A stretch of DNA of 64,000 nucleotides, from positions 3,893,809 through 3,957,808 of the forward strand of contig OY282455.1 in the NCBI GenBank assembly GCA_958296195.1, written 5' to 3'. Under the pieces are notes generated by a model. The model was not told the origin of the DNA. It did not search any database and saw nothing but the letters and a program-made list of their open reading frames with translations. Position 1 is the stretch's first letter. The number at the start of each line of letters is the position of its first letter. Below are positions 15,558-25,069 of the stretch, piece after piece. The position numbers were made by a program, and so were the translations under genes. The stretch is from an uncultured Pseudomonadales bacterium. Its GTDB lineage: Bacteria > Pseudomonadota > Gammaproteobacteria > Pseudomonadales > Azotimanducaceae.

Positions 15558-18299
15558 ATGGCTTTGCGACTCTTTTCACGCTTGTTTTCGGCCCGCGATC
15601 CACTTGTCTCCCCCCAAGCGGAAACTCGGCTTGACGCGCTCAACTCGCTGACGCCCGACCAAGCGGCCTCCAAGCAGGGCCGGCTGGCCGAATGCGCCCG
15701 CAACGATTCCGATGAGCGCGTGCGCATGGCGGCCATCGCTCTTTTGGATGACCCGGACCTGCTCACCTCCCTGCTTGAAGACCCTGCGGCGGCAGCGGCG
15801 GCGGCCGCACGGCTGACCGCAAAGGGCTGCCGAGCCGATCACCCCGCCGTGCGCCAAGCGCGGCTGCGCACCGCCGAGAGCGCCGCCGAGGCGACGCAAG
15901 TGCTTGACCAAGCCACCTCCCCACAAGAACAGGCGGAACTCTATCTTGGTTGCCCCCAGGCTTGGCGCCCAGAAGTGTTGAAGGGCATCCGGCTTTGTGG
16001 CGAACCCGGACTCACAGCACTGGAAAAAGGCTCCAGGAACCGGGACAAGCATTCCAATCAGGTGGCCCGAGCTGAGCTTGAGAGGCTACGCGCATTGCGC
16101 AAGGCGGTGGCCGAACTTTGCGCCCGCGCCGATGAGCTTGCCGCCGCCTTGGGCAAGACCGGGGGCGCCGCGCCGTCCGCTCGAATCATTCATCTGAAAA
16201 GGGAGTTGCAAGGCTGCTGCGACGCCATCCAGGCCAAGGCCGGAGAGCTAAGCGAATACGGGGCGAAAGCACCGGATCTGACGGCTTGGCTAGCGGCGGC
16301 GCATCATGAACAACAGCCCCGCTCCAGCAACCCGGCGCCGAAGCCGGGGTTTAAAAGATTGACGCTCGCCTTTGAAAATCTCGCCGCAACCATGCAGGCC
16401 GGCGCTCCTTTCGCCGAACTTGAGCGCGAGCGGGACGCCCTAACCCAGGAATGGCTCACCCAAGCGGATCAAGCGCAGCCGGACGCCGCCCAACATGCCG
16501 TCTTTGAACGGGTAAGCCATCAGTACCAGGAATTGGCGGACGCCCACAAACGCTGGGCAGACCTCAAGATAGAGGCGGTGCCTTCGCCGCCGCACATTGA
16601 GGACTGGCCCACCGAGCCGGACGCACTGCAAAGCCTGTGGAGGCAGCAGCGGAGCGCGGTCCGAACCAAGGAGCGCCTGCAGCGCCAACTCGCCGGCTTG
16701 AATTGGCCGGAGTGGGCGCAAGCGTCGGCGCCCGTGCAGCAGGCGATCACCTTGGTTGGCGCCTTTGAGCAATCCGCAGGCAGGGCGCAGCAACATCAGC
16801 AACAGCTTGCCGAGCAACTGCAAGGCGCCATCGCCGAAGCAGAGGCCGGCGTCGCGGAGGGCCTCCTGCAAAAGGCCGCATCCGCCTTGGGCGAGGCGCA
16901 CAGGCTGGAGAAATCCTTGCCCGAGGCCCTCTGTGCGCCGCATCGGAAAGCGCTGTCCCGGCTTTCCGCCCGGGTCAATGATCTGCGCAGTTGGCAAGTC
17001 TTCGCCACCACCACGAAGCGGGAGCAGCTAGTCCAAGCCATGCACGCGCTGGCGGAGGCACCCGTTGCCCCCAAGGACCAAGCCGACCGAATCAAGGCGC
17101 TGCGCAACGATTGGAACGCGCTTGGACCGCCCGCCAATGGCAAGGAGCGAACCCTGCGCACCAAGTTCAACCAAGCCGCCGAACGCGCATTTGCGCCCTG
17201 CCGCACCCACTTCGCCGAACAGGCCAAGATCCGCGAGGAGAACGCCCGGCAGCGGGAGCGCATCTGCGACCAACTGGAAGCCTATGTGGCCAGCGTGGAT
17301 TGGCGCAGCACGGACATGAAGGCGGCGGAGCGCATCATGCGGACGGCACGGGAGGAGTGGCGGTCCCTGCATCCCGTTGATCGAAAAAGCAAGAAAGGCA
17401 GGGACCCCAATGCGCGTTTTGAGCAGTTGCAAACGCAGATTCACGCCGAGGTGAAAAAAAGCCGAGAGCAAAATTTGGCGTTGAAGCGGGACCTCTTGGC
17501 GGCGGCGGAGGCATTGGCGGCCGGCGACGGCAGCGTCGCCGAAAAAGTGGCCGAGGCCAAGCGCCTGCAGCAGCGCTGGCGCACGATTGGCGCTACGCCG
17601 CGCAGCGCGGACCAAAAGCTCTGGCGGCAATTTCGGGCGCAGTGTGACGAAATTTTCGCCGCCCGGGACGCGAACCGACGCCAAACAGAGCAGCGCACTG
17701 AAGATGCCGTCGCCGCCGCCGAAGACGTTTGCAAGACCTTGGAGGACGCGCTGGACGCCTCCTTGTCGGGGGGGCCAAGCCGCTCCCTCGTGCCCCGCCT
17801 GCGCAAGGAGATGGACGCCCTAAACTTGCCGGAGCGGCTACGCAAGCCGCTGACCAAGCGTTTCAACGAGCTGGCGCAAGCCTACGGCCAAAGCCTCTTG
17901 TCCGCCGAATGGGAGGCGCTGCGCACCGAGCTTGAGCAATTGCGGCGCTGGGACATCGAAGTCAGCCAAGCCGAGGCGGAAGGCCGTGAATTGGCGCCGC
18001 CTAGTCCAGCCTTCACCAACCGGGGGCATGAGGGCGGCGAGGTGGTCGCTGCCTTGCACCAACTGACTCTGAGAGCGGAAATCCACGCCGGCCTCGAATC
18101 GCCGGCCACGGAGGCCCAAGAGCGCCTGCAGGCGCAAGCGGCCATGCTGCAGGATCGCATGGGCCAAGGCATCGAACCCAAGGCGCCGTTGGCGATGGCG
18201 CAGGAATGGTGCCGCATCGGCCCGAAAACCGCCGCTTGCGACACCTTGCGGGAGCGCTTCTTCAACGCGCTGCTGAAATTGGCCGAACCCTCCCACTAG
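15558..18299 (+). CDS. DUF349 domain-containing protein
   Basis: A 913-aa soluble protein. Residues 1-150 are helical repeats reminiscent of HEAT repeats (RLDALNSLTPDQ, RMAAIALLDD). The middle and C-terminal parts hold several DUF349 units, seen as LRNDWNALGPP...KFNQAAERAF, AREEWRSLHPVD and LQQRWRTIGATPRSADQKLWRQF. AAGGA precedes ATG 15558. The protein is rich in Gln, Arg and Ala and largely coiled or helical, with no membrane segment. DUF349 proteins are widespread in Gammaproteobacteria but of unknown function. It is convergent with the histidine kinase gene. Confidence 0.85.
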   Translation: MALRLFSRLFSARDPLVSPQAETRLDALNSLTPDQAASKQGRLAECARNDSDERVRMAAIALLDDPDLLTSLLEDPAAAAAAAARLTAKGCRADHPAVRQARLRTAESAAEATQVLDQATSPQEQAELYLGCPQAWRPEVLKGIRLCGEPGLTALEKGSRNRDKHSNQVARAELERLRALRKAVAELCARADELAAALGKTGGAAPSARIIHLKRELQGCCDAIQAKAGELSEYGAKAPDLTAWLAAAHHEQQPRSSNPAPKPGFKRLTLAFENLAATMQAGAPFAELERERDALTQEWLTQADQAQPDAAQHAVFERVSHQYQELADAHKRWADLKIEAVPSPPHIEDWPTEPDALQSLWRQQRSAVRTKERLQRQLAGLNWPEWAQASAPVQQAITLVGAFEQSAGRAQQHQQQLAEQLQGAIAEAEAGVAEGLLQKAASALGEAHRLEKSLPEALCAPHRKALSRLSARVNDLRSWQVFATTTKREQLVQAMHALAEAPVAPKDQADRIKALRNDWNALGPPANGKERTLRTKFNQAAERAFAPCRTHFAEQAKIREENARQRERICDQLEAYVASVDWRSTDMKAAERIMRTAREEWRSLHPVDRKSKKGRDPNARFEQLQTQIHAEVKKSREQNLALKRDLLAAAEALAAGDGSVAEKVAEAKRLQQRWRTIGATPRSADQKLWRQFRAQCDEIFAARDANRRQTEQRTEDAVAAAEDVCKTLEDALDASLSGGPSRSLVPRLRKEMDALNLPERLRKPLTKRFNELAQAYGQSLLSAEWEALRTELEQLRRWDIEVSQAEAEGRELAPPSPAFTNRGHEGGEVVAALHQLTLRAEIHAGLESPATEAQERLQAQAAMLQDRMGQGIEPKAPLAMAQEWCRIGPKTAACDTLRERFFNALLKLAEPSH

Positions 18300-18331
18300 G
18301 CAGGCCCCAACCCGGCGCCCCGCCAAGGACG

Positions 18332-19741
18332 CTAGCGCGGCAGGCTAATCTCCACGCTGGCGCCGCCGAGGGCGCTGTCGCCAATCGCCAAGCTGCCCCC
18401 ATACAACGCGAGCAGTTCGGAAACCACCGACAGGCCAATGCCTTGGCCGGGCGCCACCTGATCGCCGCGGGCGCCGCGACCAAGCACTTCCTGGCGAATG
18501 CCGGCGGGGACGCCTGGGCCGTCGTCCTCAAAGCGCAGCAGGTTCCGGGCTCCGAGTTGGCCGCTAATCCGCACCCGCGAATGGGTGTACTTGAAGGCGT
18601 TCTCCAGCAGATTGCCGAAAACCTCCATTAGGTCGCCCTCGTCGCCGCGCACGGCCAAGCCTTCCGGCAGCTCCATTTCCACCGCTAAGGCACGGTCGGC
18701 GTAGGCGGTTTGCAAAGCCCGCAGCAACCGTTCAATGAGGCCGGCGACCGCAATCGGCTTGCCGACCACCACCGGGCCGACGCCGGTGGCCTTGGCGAGC
18801 TGATGGGTGACCGTTCCGTCCATTTGGTCAAGCTGGTCAGAGACCAGCCGCCGGCTCTGCGTCCCCAAACCGGTCGCAGCCAAGGCGTTGCGGATGACGG
18901 CAAGAGGCGTCTTGAGGCTGTGGGCGAGATCTTCCAGCGCGTTGCGGTAGCGGGTGCGGCGCCGACGTTCGTGGACGATGAAGCGCTCCAAGTTCTTCTG
19001 CAAGCCCAGCAGCTCCTTGGGGTAGCCCAGAGAAAGGTGCTCGCGCCGACCCTCCTCAAGCTCCTCGACTTCCTTGGCCATGGAGCGCAAGGGCGCCAAG
19101 CCCCAGCGTATGGCCAAAATCTGCGCCAGAGTCACCAGCAGTGTCGAAGCACCTAGGCCCCAAAACAGAATGCTCCGAAAATCGTTGATGACGGTCAAGG
19201 TCGGCGCCTGGTCGGCAGCGACCTCGAAAACCAGTTCGGACTCGGCCGCGTCATCCCAGATCACCAAATAGGAAAGCGCAAATCTTGGCGTCGGGCCGAC
19301 GACCGTGCGCGAAAAACGGAACTCACCCAAAACGGCGTCCACCGACCCGGCTGCCACATTGGTGGCCAAAGCCGAGGGCGAACGCCACAGCGGGTTCCCC
19401 TCCCGGTCCAGAATGACGGCGTAGAGTCCGGACGCCGGCTGCGACAGGCGCGGTTCGGGCAGATCGTCAACCCGCACCCCAACCGCGTCCGCCTCGGCGG
19501 CGCCCAGCAGCGAATAGATCACCAAGCGCAGTTGCTCTTCAACCCCAGCCAAGGTGCTCGCCCGAAACGCACGGTCCAGCAGCCATCCAGTCAACGCCAA
19601 AAAGCCGAAAAGCACCAAGGCGGTGATCAAGACCAACCGCGCCTCAATGCCCAGCGAAGCCAACGCCTTACCCACGCCAAGCAGCGCCGCCCCGAGGAGC
19701 CATCCAGTTGCCCCTGCAGCACAACACTTTCCCCTCCACAA
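18332..19741 (-). CDS. Sensor histidine kinase, PhoQ-like
   Basis: Up to 469 aa. A first membrane helix (LVLITALVLFGFLALTGWLL), a periplasmic sensor region of about 140 residues, and a second helix (ILFWGLGASTLLVTLAQIL) precede the kinase core. The phospho-acceptor His is in LAHSLKTPLAVIRN near residue 273. N box NLLENAFKYT, G1 DDGPGVP and G2 GQGIGLSVV are intact. The start is uncertain: GTG at 19675 would remove 22 residues that are unlike the family. It is the last gene of the PepSY/regulator/kinase operon, so it should phosphorylate the upstream response regulator; the signal is unknown. Confidence 0.9.
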   Translation of the reverse strand: MWRGKCCAAGATGWLLGAALLGVGKALASLGIEARLVLITALVLFGFLALTGWLLDRAFRASTLAGVEEQLRLVIYSLLGAAEADAVGVRVDDLPEPRLSQPASGLYAVILDREGNPLWRSPSALATNVAAGSVDAVLGEFRFSRTVVGPTPRFALSYLVIWDDAAESELVFEVAADQAPTLTVINDFRSILFWGLGASTLLVTLAQILAIRWGLAPLRSMAKEVEELEEGRREHLSLGYPKELLGLQKNLERFIVHERRRRTRYRNALEDLAHSLKTPLAVIRNALAATGLGTQSRRLVSDQLDQMDGTVTHQLAKATGVGPVVVGKPIAVAGLIERLLRALQTAYADRALAVEMELPEGLAVRGDEGDLMEVFGNLLENAFKYTHSRVRISGQLGARNLLRFEDDGPGVPAGIRQEVLGRGARGDQVAPGQGIGLSVVSELLALYGGSLAIGDSALGGASVEISLPR

Positions 19742-19851
19742 ATTGCCTTGCAGTCCGCCAACGGTTCTCGGACATCATGCCGGCCCTCCAAATCCTTGAC
19801 GGAGCTGATGCGCTGGAAGGCGCCCACCCGAGCATCCAAGCGCTCCGCCAA

Positions 19852-20526
19852 CTACGCCGACTGACCTTCAGCGGCAAGTTTGTAGCCTTGGCCCCTCAGG
19901 GTGCGGATGGGGCTTCCAGGCCCCAGTTTCCTGCGCAAGCGCCCCACGAATACTTCGATGACGTTGCTGTCCCGGTCAAAGTCCTGAGCATAGAGATGGT
20001 CTGTCAGTTCCGCTTTCGACACCACTCGCCCGGCGTTGAGCATCAGGTGCTCCAGCACCCGGTACTCGAAGGCCGTCAGGTCCACGGCCTGGCTGCCGAT
20101 GCAGACCTCCTTCCTAGCAGTGTCCAGGCTGATCGAACCGACCCGAATCACCGGCGTAGCGTAGCCGGCCGTGCGTCGAACCAAGGCGTTGAGGCGGGCT
20201 AGGAGCTCCTCCATGTGGAACGGCTTGGTCAAATAGTCGTCGGCGCCGGCTTCAAGGCCGGAGACCTTGTCCCGCCAATGCCCCCGGGCGGTCAAGATCA
20301 GGATGGGGTAGCTGCGCTCAGCGGAGCGCAGGGCATTGATCAGCGCACCCCCGTCCATCTTCGGCAAGCCAAGATCGATGACGGCGGCGGCGTAGCCATA
20401 TTCCCGGCCGTAATACAGCCCCTCCTGGCCATCCTTGGCGGCGTCCACCACATGGCCGGCGGCGGTTAGCTGAGCTTCGAGTTGGCCTCTAAGCGCCGGC
20501 TCATCCTCCACGACCAGTATCCGCAT
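19852..20526 (-). CDS. Two-component response regulator, OmpR/PhoP class
   Basis: A 224-aa regulator. The receiver domain starts MRILVVEDEP, with phospho-acceptor Asp51 in VIDLGLPKMDG and the conserved LTKPF lysine near 101. The C-terminal winged helix is seen in LTAFEYRVLEHLM and SNVIEVFVGRLRRKLG, with IRTLRGQGYKL at the end. ATG 20526 has GAAGGAA upstream; an earlier in-frame start at 20568 is less likely. It is followed by its histidine kinase and preceded by a small PepSY protein, an arrangement common for PhoP-like systems that sense envelope conditions. Confidence 0.93.
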   Translation of the reverse strand: MRILVVEDEPALRGQLEAQLTAAGHVVDAAKDGQEGLYYGREYGYAAAVIDLGLPKMDGGALINALRSAERSYPILILTARGHWRDKVSGLEAGADDYLTKPFHMEELLARLNALVRRTAGYATPVIRVGSISLDTARKEVCIGSQAVDLTAFEYRVLEHLMLNAGRVVSKAELTDHLYAQDFDRDSNVIEVFVGRLRRKLGPGSPIRTLRGQGYKLAAEGQSA

Positions 20527-20560
20527 GGTTCCTTCCGCCGTAGTTCCGTGAGGCCGCCGG

Positions 20561-20902
20561 TCACTCAAAGAGCAGCGTTTCGCGGGGTTTGCGGATGCGC
20601 CCGTCCCGGTCCATGCGCAGGCTGACGATCCGTCCGCCGTCCAAAAGCACCCGCAGCTTGTAGCCGCGCCGCCCCCCTTCCACCGGAACCACGGAAACCG
20701 CCCGCCCTTCGACTTGGCCGCGCAGCAAGCGATTCACTTGGTCTATGGACATGCCGGGCTGCGGCGCAAAGCCGCGCCGAACGGGCTCCCTTTCCATGCC
20801 CGCCGCAAGCGCCGAGCCTCCACCCAAGGCCAACGCAAAGCAAAGCGTCAGCAACGGCGCTAGGCACCGCGATGCTCTAGCCGATAAGAAACCAAAGCGC
20901 AT
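20561..20902 (-). CDS. Secreted PepSY-like protein of a two-component operon
   Basis: A 113-aa protein with a signal peptide (LAPLLTLCFALALGGGSALAA). The mature domain has MSIDQVNRLLRGQ, VVPVEGGRRGYKLRVLLDGGRIVSLRMDRDGRI (quoted in parts), the strand-helix pattern of PepSY-like domains. ATG 20902 is the first start that gives the signal peptide directly. Its stop is 34 bases before the response-regulator start, so it is likely the first gene of that operon. PepSY proteins paired with two-component systems are thought to modulate the sensor, which is inference here. Confidence 0.7.
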   Translation of the reverse strand: MRFGFLSARASRCLAPLLTLCFALALGGGSALAAGMEREPVRRGFAPQPGMSIDQVNRLLRGQVEGRAVSVVPVEGGRRGYKLRVLLDGGRIVSLRMDRDGRIRKPRETLLFE

Positions 20903-21468
20903 GAACAAACCAAAGGCTGGAAAGTCCTTTCGCAGCAAGTTGCGCCACGACCCCGGCGTTGCGTGCCCAACGCTTGTTGGTGCTGAACAGCTCGGAAAAC
21001 CAGCCGAGTTGGGATTGGCTGCGCCACGCCTGCGAAGCGGCGCAACGATGGATGATGGCGCGGTGCGGCATCCATCGCCGGCCCTTTCGCCAGTTTGCGG
21101 CGCTTCCTTAAGCGCTTGCATGAATTCGCGGACACTCATCTTGCGCTGGCCTCCCCTGCGGCGGCATTCCGGCCAAACCGAAAACGCCGATAGAGAGTCA
21201 TTATCCACAAATCGAGCCATACGGCGCATTGCCGGATCGTCCACCCAAGGCCGCCGCCTGCGCCAACCCATCCGCGGGCAGCATGACCGCCCTTGGAAAC
21301 GCGCTGGGGCGCCACCCCGCCCACATTCGCCAAATAACCTTGCCCAATCCATTCTGAACGCCGTCTGAACAGCGCGGCAAAGCATTCGGGTGCGTTTGGC
21401 GGCTGTCGTTTGTACAATCCGGCGCAATGGATGGTCCTAGGACTACCGACGAAGGGGAAGGCAGCCTC
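20903..21468. other. Divergent intergenic region of about 560 bp
   Basis: It lies between the leftward PepSY/regulator operon and the rightward DoxX gene and should hold both promoters. Open frames here (for example the 5' extension of the PepSY frame) show no protein features or ribosome-binding sites. No RNA gene or riboswitch was recognised. Confidence 0.5.
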
Positions 21469-22143
21469 ATGGTCAACGGCGTTCTGCAAACCGCCCAGCG
21501 GCTTTACCACCGCTTTTTCTCGGCCGTCCAGCATTTGGACGGCGTGGTTTCCCTGCTGCTGCGGCTGATCTTGGCGCCTGTGCTCATCAACGCCGGTTGG
21601 GTGAAGATCACTGGGCGCAATTGGTTTGCATCCCAATTGGACAGCTTCCCCTTTCCCTTCAACGTGCTGCCGCCGGACTTCTCCTGGTGGCTGGCCGCCG
21701 GCACGGAGTTTGGCGGCGGCATCGCGCTGCTGATCGGCCTCGGCACCCGCATCGTCTGCATTCCCTTGGCGGTGACCATGTTCGTCGCCGCCTACGCCGT
21801 GCATTTGGACAACGGCTGGGCGGTCATCGCGCCCTCCAACCCGCCGGCGGTTTGTCGGGAGGGAGCTTCGGCCGGCCTCATCGAACGGGCGATCAGATGC
21901 CGCCAAGTCAATGCGCGGACCCTGGAGGCGTCCAAGCGCTTGGCGGAAGCCAAGGCTATTCTGCGCGAACATGGAGACTACCGCCAGCTAAGCCGCGGCG
22001 GCACCTTCGTCAAGCTGAACAACGGCATGGAGTTCGCCGCCATCTACATGTGCATGCTGTTCGCGCTGCTGCTGATCGGCGGCGGTCGCTACCTCAGCCT
22101 GGACTACTACCTGAAATTCGCACTGCGCCGCCAAGCACCATGA
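21469..22143 (+). CDS. DoxX family membrane protein
   Basis: A 224-aa protein with about four membrane segments. LLLRLILAPVLINAGWVKI and WLAAGTEFGGGIALLIGLGTR are the hallmark DoxX helices, and AIYMCMLFALLLIGGGRYLSLDYYL the last. A hydrophilic insertion of about 60 residues (about 130-185) with paired Arg/Lys is unusual compared with compact 130-150-aa members. ATG 21469 has GGGGAAGG upstream; ATG 21427 is an alternative. The stop overlaps the start of the M16 protease (ATGA). Confidence 0.8.
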   Translation: MVNGVLQTAQRLYHRFFSAVQHLDGVVSLLLRLILAPVLINAGWVKITGRNWFASQLDSFPFPFNVLPPDFSWWLAAGTEFGGGIALLIGLGTRIVCIPLAVTMFVAAYAVHLDNGWAVIAPSNPPAVCREGASAGLIERAIRCRQVNARTLEASKRLAEAKAILREHGDYRQLSRGGTFVKLNNGMEFAAIYMCMLFALLLIGGGRYLSLDYYLKFALRRQAP

Positions 22144-25025
22144 AGGCCGCCGTCCACCGGCCCGAACGCCGAGTTGCAGCGGAGCGTCAACCCAAGGGCG
22201 CCGCCGGCTGCGCCGTCATGGGCGCACTATGCGGTCTTGTCCTGGTCGGCTTGGCGAGCTGCGCTGCGCAGAAGGACGCCGGAGCGCAGTCGGAGGCGCC
22301 GACAACGCCCCTGAAAAGCCCCAATGACGACTGGGCGTACCGGTACCTGACGCTCGACAACGGCCTGAGGGTGTTGCTCGCTTCCGATCCAGACGCCGAC
22401 AAGGCGGCGGCCTCCCTGGTGGTCTTTCGCGGCTCGTTCCACGAACCTCCCGAACGGCCGGGGTTGGCGCACTTTCTGGAGCACATGTTGTTCATCGGCA
22501 CCGAGAAATACCCAGAGGTCGATGGCTACCAAGCGTTCATATCCGCCAACGGCGGCAGCTCCAACGCCTACACCGCCGGCGACCACACCAACTACTTCTT
22601 CGACATCGACCCGGCCCATTTCCAAGCCGCCATGGACCGCTTTGCGCAGTTTTTCATCTCTCCCCGACTGGACCCGGACTATGTGGAGCGGGAGAAAAAC
22701 GCCGTCCATTCCGAATACCAACTGCAAATGAAGGACGACGGCTGGCGCGCCTTCGCCGCCAACAAGATGGCGTTCAACCCGGCGCATCCCGCGGCGCACT
22801 TCAACATCGGCAGCCTGGACACTCTGGGCAAAGGCGTCAACGAAGCGCTGCGCGCCTTTTTCCGGCGGCATTACTCGGCCAACCAAATGGCCTTGGTGGC
22901 GCTCAGCAATCAAGGCTTGGACGAGATGCAGACTTGGCTGGCGCCCCTATTCGGCACCATTCCCAACCACCGCTTGGACTCCGCGCCCATCGCCGCGCCG
23001 CTGTTCCCGGTCGATGGCCTGCCAGCCACCCTGCGCATCCGCCCGGAAAAGGAGATCCGCTCCGTCAGCTACCGCTTTCCCGTGCCCTCCGCCCGCTTCC
23101 ACTACCGAACCAAGCCAGTGGCCTACATCACCAACCTGCTGGGCCATGAGGGGGAAGGCAGCCTGCATTCGGCTCTGAAGCGCAAGGGCTGGATCGAATC
23201 CCTGGCCGCCGGCAGCGAAGCCATTGACGACGCCAGTGACCTCATTGAAGTGACCATCAGGCTGACCGAAGCCGGGGCCAAGCAGACCGAGGCCGTCACC
23301 GGTGCTCTGTTCGCCTACATCGACCTGCTGCGCTCCGCCCCGCCGGAGGAATGGCGCTATGGGGAACAGGCGCAGGTGGCCGACCTCGACTTTCGCTTCA
23401 AGGAGCCCTCCACCGCGATGGGCTTCGTTTACCAAAAGGGACCGGACTTGGAATGGACGCCGCCGCAGGAGCTGCTGCGCAGGCCCTATCTGATGGCGGA
23501 CTTCGATCCGGTGCTGATCGTCGATTACCTCTCTCGCCTGCATCCGGGCAACCTGTTCGTGGAAATCGTCGGGCCGGAGGTGAAGACCGACCAGATGGAG
23601 CCTTGGTTCCAAGTGCCTTACGCCTTGACGCGGGGACCCATAGCCATGCGCCAAGCGGATGTGGAGCTGCATCTGCCGGCCGCAAATCCCTTCCTGCCGC
23701 AAGACTTGGGAACTCTGGCGGATGACGACCGGCCGCCAAGCAAGACGCCGGTGCAGGAGAACGTCGAAATCTGGGTGGACAGGGACCTCGAATTCGGCGC
23801 GCCGAGGGCCAACCTGCGCCTGCTGCTGACCGTTCCCGGCGGCTTCCAAACCTTGGACGACGTCGCCGCAGCAGCCCTGTACCAAAATCTAGTCTTGGAG
23901 GCGCTGAACGAATACGCCTATCCCGCCCAGCTAGCCGGCCTTTCCTACAACATCAACGCGGCGCCGGAAGGCTATGCAATCGACATCGGCGGCTATTCGG
24001 ACCGGCAGTCCCTGCTGCTGAACGCGGTGCTGGACGCCCTAAGCAACGCGGCAATCGACCCAGACAAATTTGAGCACCAACGGGCCGAACAAGTCAGAAA
24101 CTGGCGCAACATGGCCGTCGAACGGCCCTACAGCCAAACTCTGGCGGCGCTGGCGCAAACGGTGCTGAGCAGCCTATGGCCACCGTCCGCCCTAGCCGAC
24201 GCCGCCGAGCGCCTCACTCCGGAGGCCCTTGCCCAATGGCGCGACCGTCGCCTCGCCCAATACGGCTTGCTGGGCCTGCTGCACGGCAATCTGGACGCCG
24301 CCGCCGCGCAAGCGGTGACTGCGATGGCGGACGAGCATCTGCACCTAGCTCCCATCGCCCCGCATAGACCTTCCGCAGCGCCGGTGGAGGACAGCTTTCT
24401 GCTGCCGCTGACGATAGACCATGCGGACGCCTCCCTAGTGCTGTATGTGCAGGACAACGAGTCCAGCGTTGCCGCCCAGGCGCGAAGCGCCTTGGCCGTG
24501 CAACTGCTGCGGCAAGGCTTCTTCACCGAACTGCGCACGGAACGGCAGCTAGGCTACGTCGTGGCCGCCATCACGATGGACTACGAGGGGCGCGGCGGCA
24601 TCGCCTTTGTGGTGCAAAGCCCGGTGGCTTCCCCAGCGCAGATCGAGCAGGCCGTCTTCGCTTATCTGGACGTCCAAGCCGACAAACTCGCAGCGCTGCC
24701 GGAATCTGCCTTCGCCGGCCACAAGGCCAGCCTCATCAGCAACCTGACCGAGCGGGACAAGAACCTCTACGCCCGCACGAGCCGCCTGTGGCTGAATTTG
24801 AACCGCGGCTTCACCAACTTCGACCACAACCAACAGCTTGCCAGCCAAGTGGCCAACCTGGACCAAGCCGCCATGACCGACTTCGTGCGCCAGTTGGCCA
24901 CCAAGGCCCGCAACCAACGTCTGGTCGTTTACAACCTAGGTAAGTTCACCGAAGCGCCAAGCAGCGGCCAACTGCTCGAAGACCCCACCTTCTTCAAGCC
25001 CAAACCGCCCAGCGAAGCGGGCTAG
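22140..25025 (+). CDS. M16 family zinc protease, insulinase/pitrilysin-like lipoprotein
   Basis: A 961-aa pitrilysin-class protease. A lipobox LASC places the acylated Cys near residue 41, so the protein is expected to be membrane-anchored in the periplasm. The inverted zinc motif HFLEH lies near residue 111, with the usual downstream acidic ligand in the N-terminal M16 domain. Three further M16-type domains follow, ending with the typical ERQLGYVV block near 803. ATG 22140 overlaps the DoxX stop, so the two are translationally coupled. It probably degrades small periplasmic peptides. The open frame before 22140 is not part of this gene. Confidence 0.93.
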   Translation: MKAAVHRPERRVAAERQPKGAAGCAVMGALCGLVLVGLASCAAQKDAGAQSEAPTTPLKSPNDDWAYRYLTLDNGLRVLLASDPDADKAAASLVVFRGSFHEPPERPGLAHFLEHMLFIGTEKYPEVDGYQAFISANGGSSNAYTAGDHTNYFFDIDPAHFQAAMDRFAQFFISPRLDPDYVEREKNAVHSEYQLQMKDDGWRAFAANKMAFNPAHPAAHFNIGSLDTLGKGVNEALRAFFRRHYSANQMALVALSNQGLDEMQTWLAPLFGTIPNHRLDSAPIAAPLFPVDGLPATLRIRPEKEIRSVSYRFPVPSARFHYRTKPVAYITNLLGHEGEGSLHSALKRKGWIESLAAGSEAIDDASDLIEVTIRLTEAGAKQTEAVTGALFAYIDLLRSAPPEEWRYGEQAQVADLDFRFKEPSTAMGFVYQKGPDLEWTPPQELLRRPYLMADFDPVLIVDYLSRLHPGNLFVEIVGPEVKTDQMEPWFQVPYALTRGPIAMRQADVELHLPAANPFLPQDLGTLADDDRPPSKTPVQENVEIWVDRDLEFGAPRANLRLLLTVPGGFQTLDDVAAAALYQNLVLEALNEYAYPAQLAGLSYNINAAPEGYAIDIGGYSDRQSLLLNAVLDALSNAAIDPDKFEHQRAEQVRNWRNMAVERPYSQTLAALAQTVLSSLWPPSALADAAERLTPEALAQWRDRRLAQYGLLGLLHGNLDAAAAQAVTAMADEHLHLAPIAPHRPSAAPVEDSFLLPLTIDHADASLVLYVQDNESSVAAQARSALAVQLLRQGFFTELRTERQLGYVVAAITMDYEGRGGIAFVVQSPVASPAQIEQAVFAYLDVQADKLAALPESAFAGHKASLISNLTERDKNLYARTSRLWLNLNRGFTNFDHNQQLASQVANLDQAAMTDFVRQLATKARNQRLVVYNLGKFTEAPSSGQLLEDPTFFKPKPPSEAG

Positions 25026-25069
25026 CCCAGCCGCCTTGCCGGCCGGTTGGACGTTGCCGGCGCCCGGTT

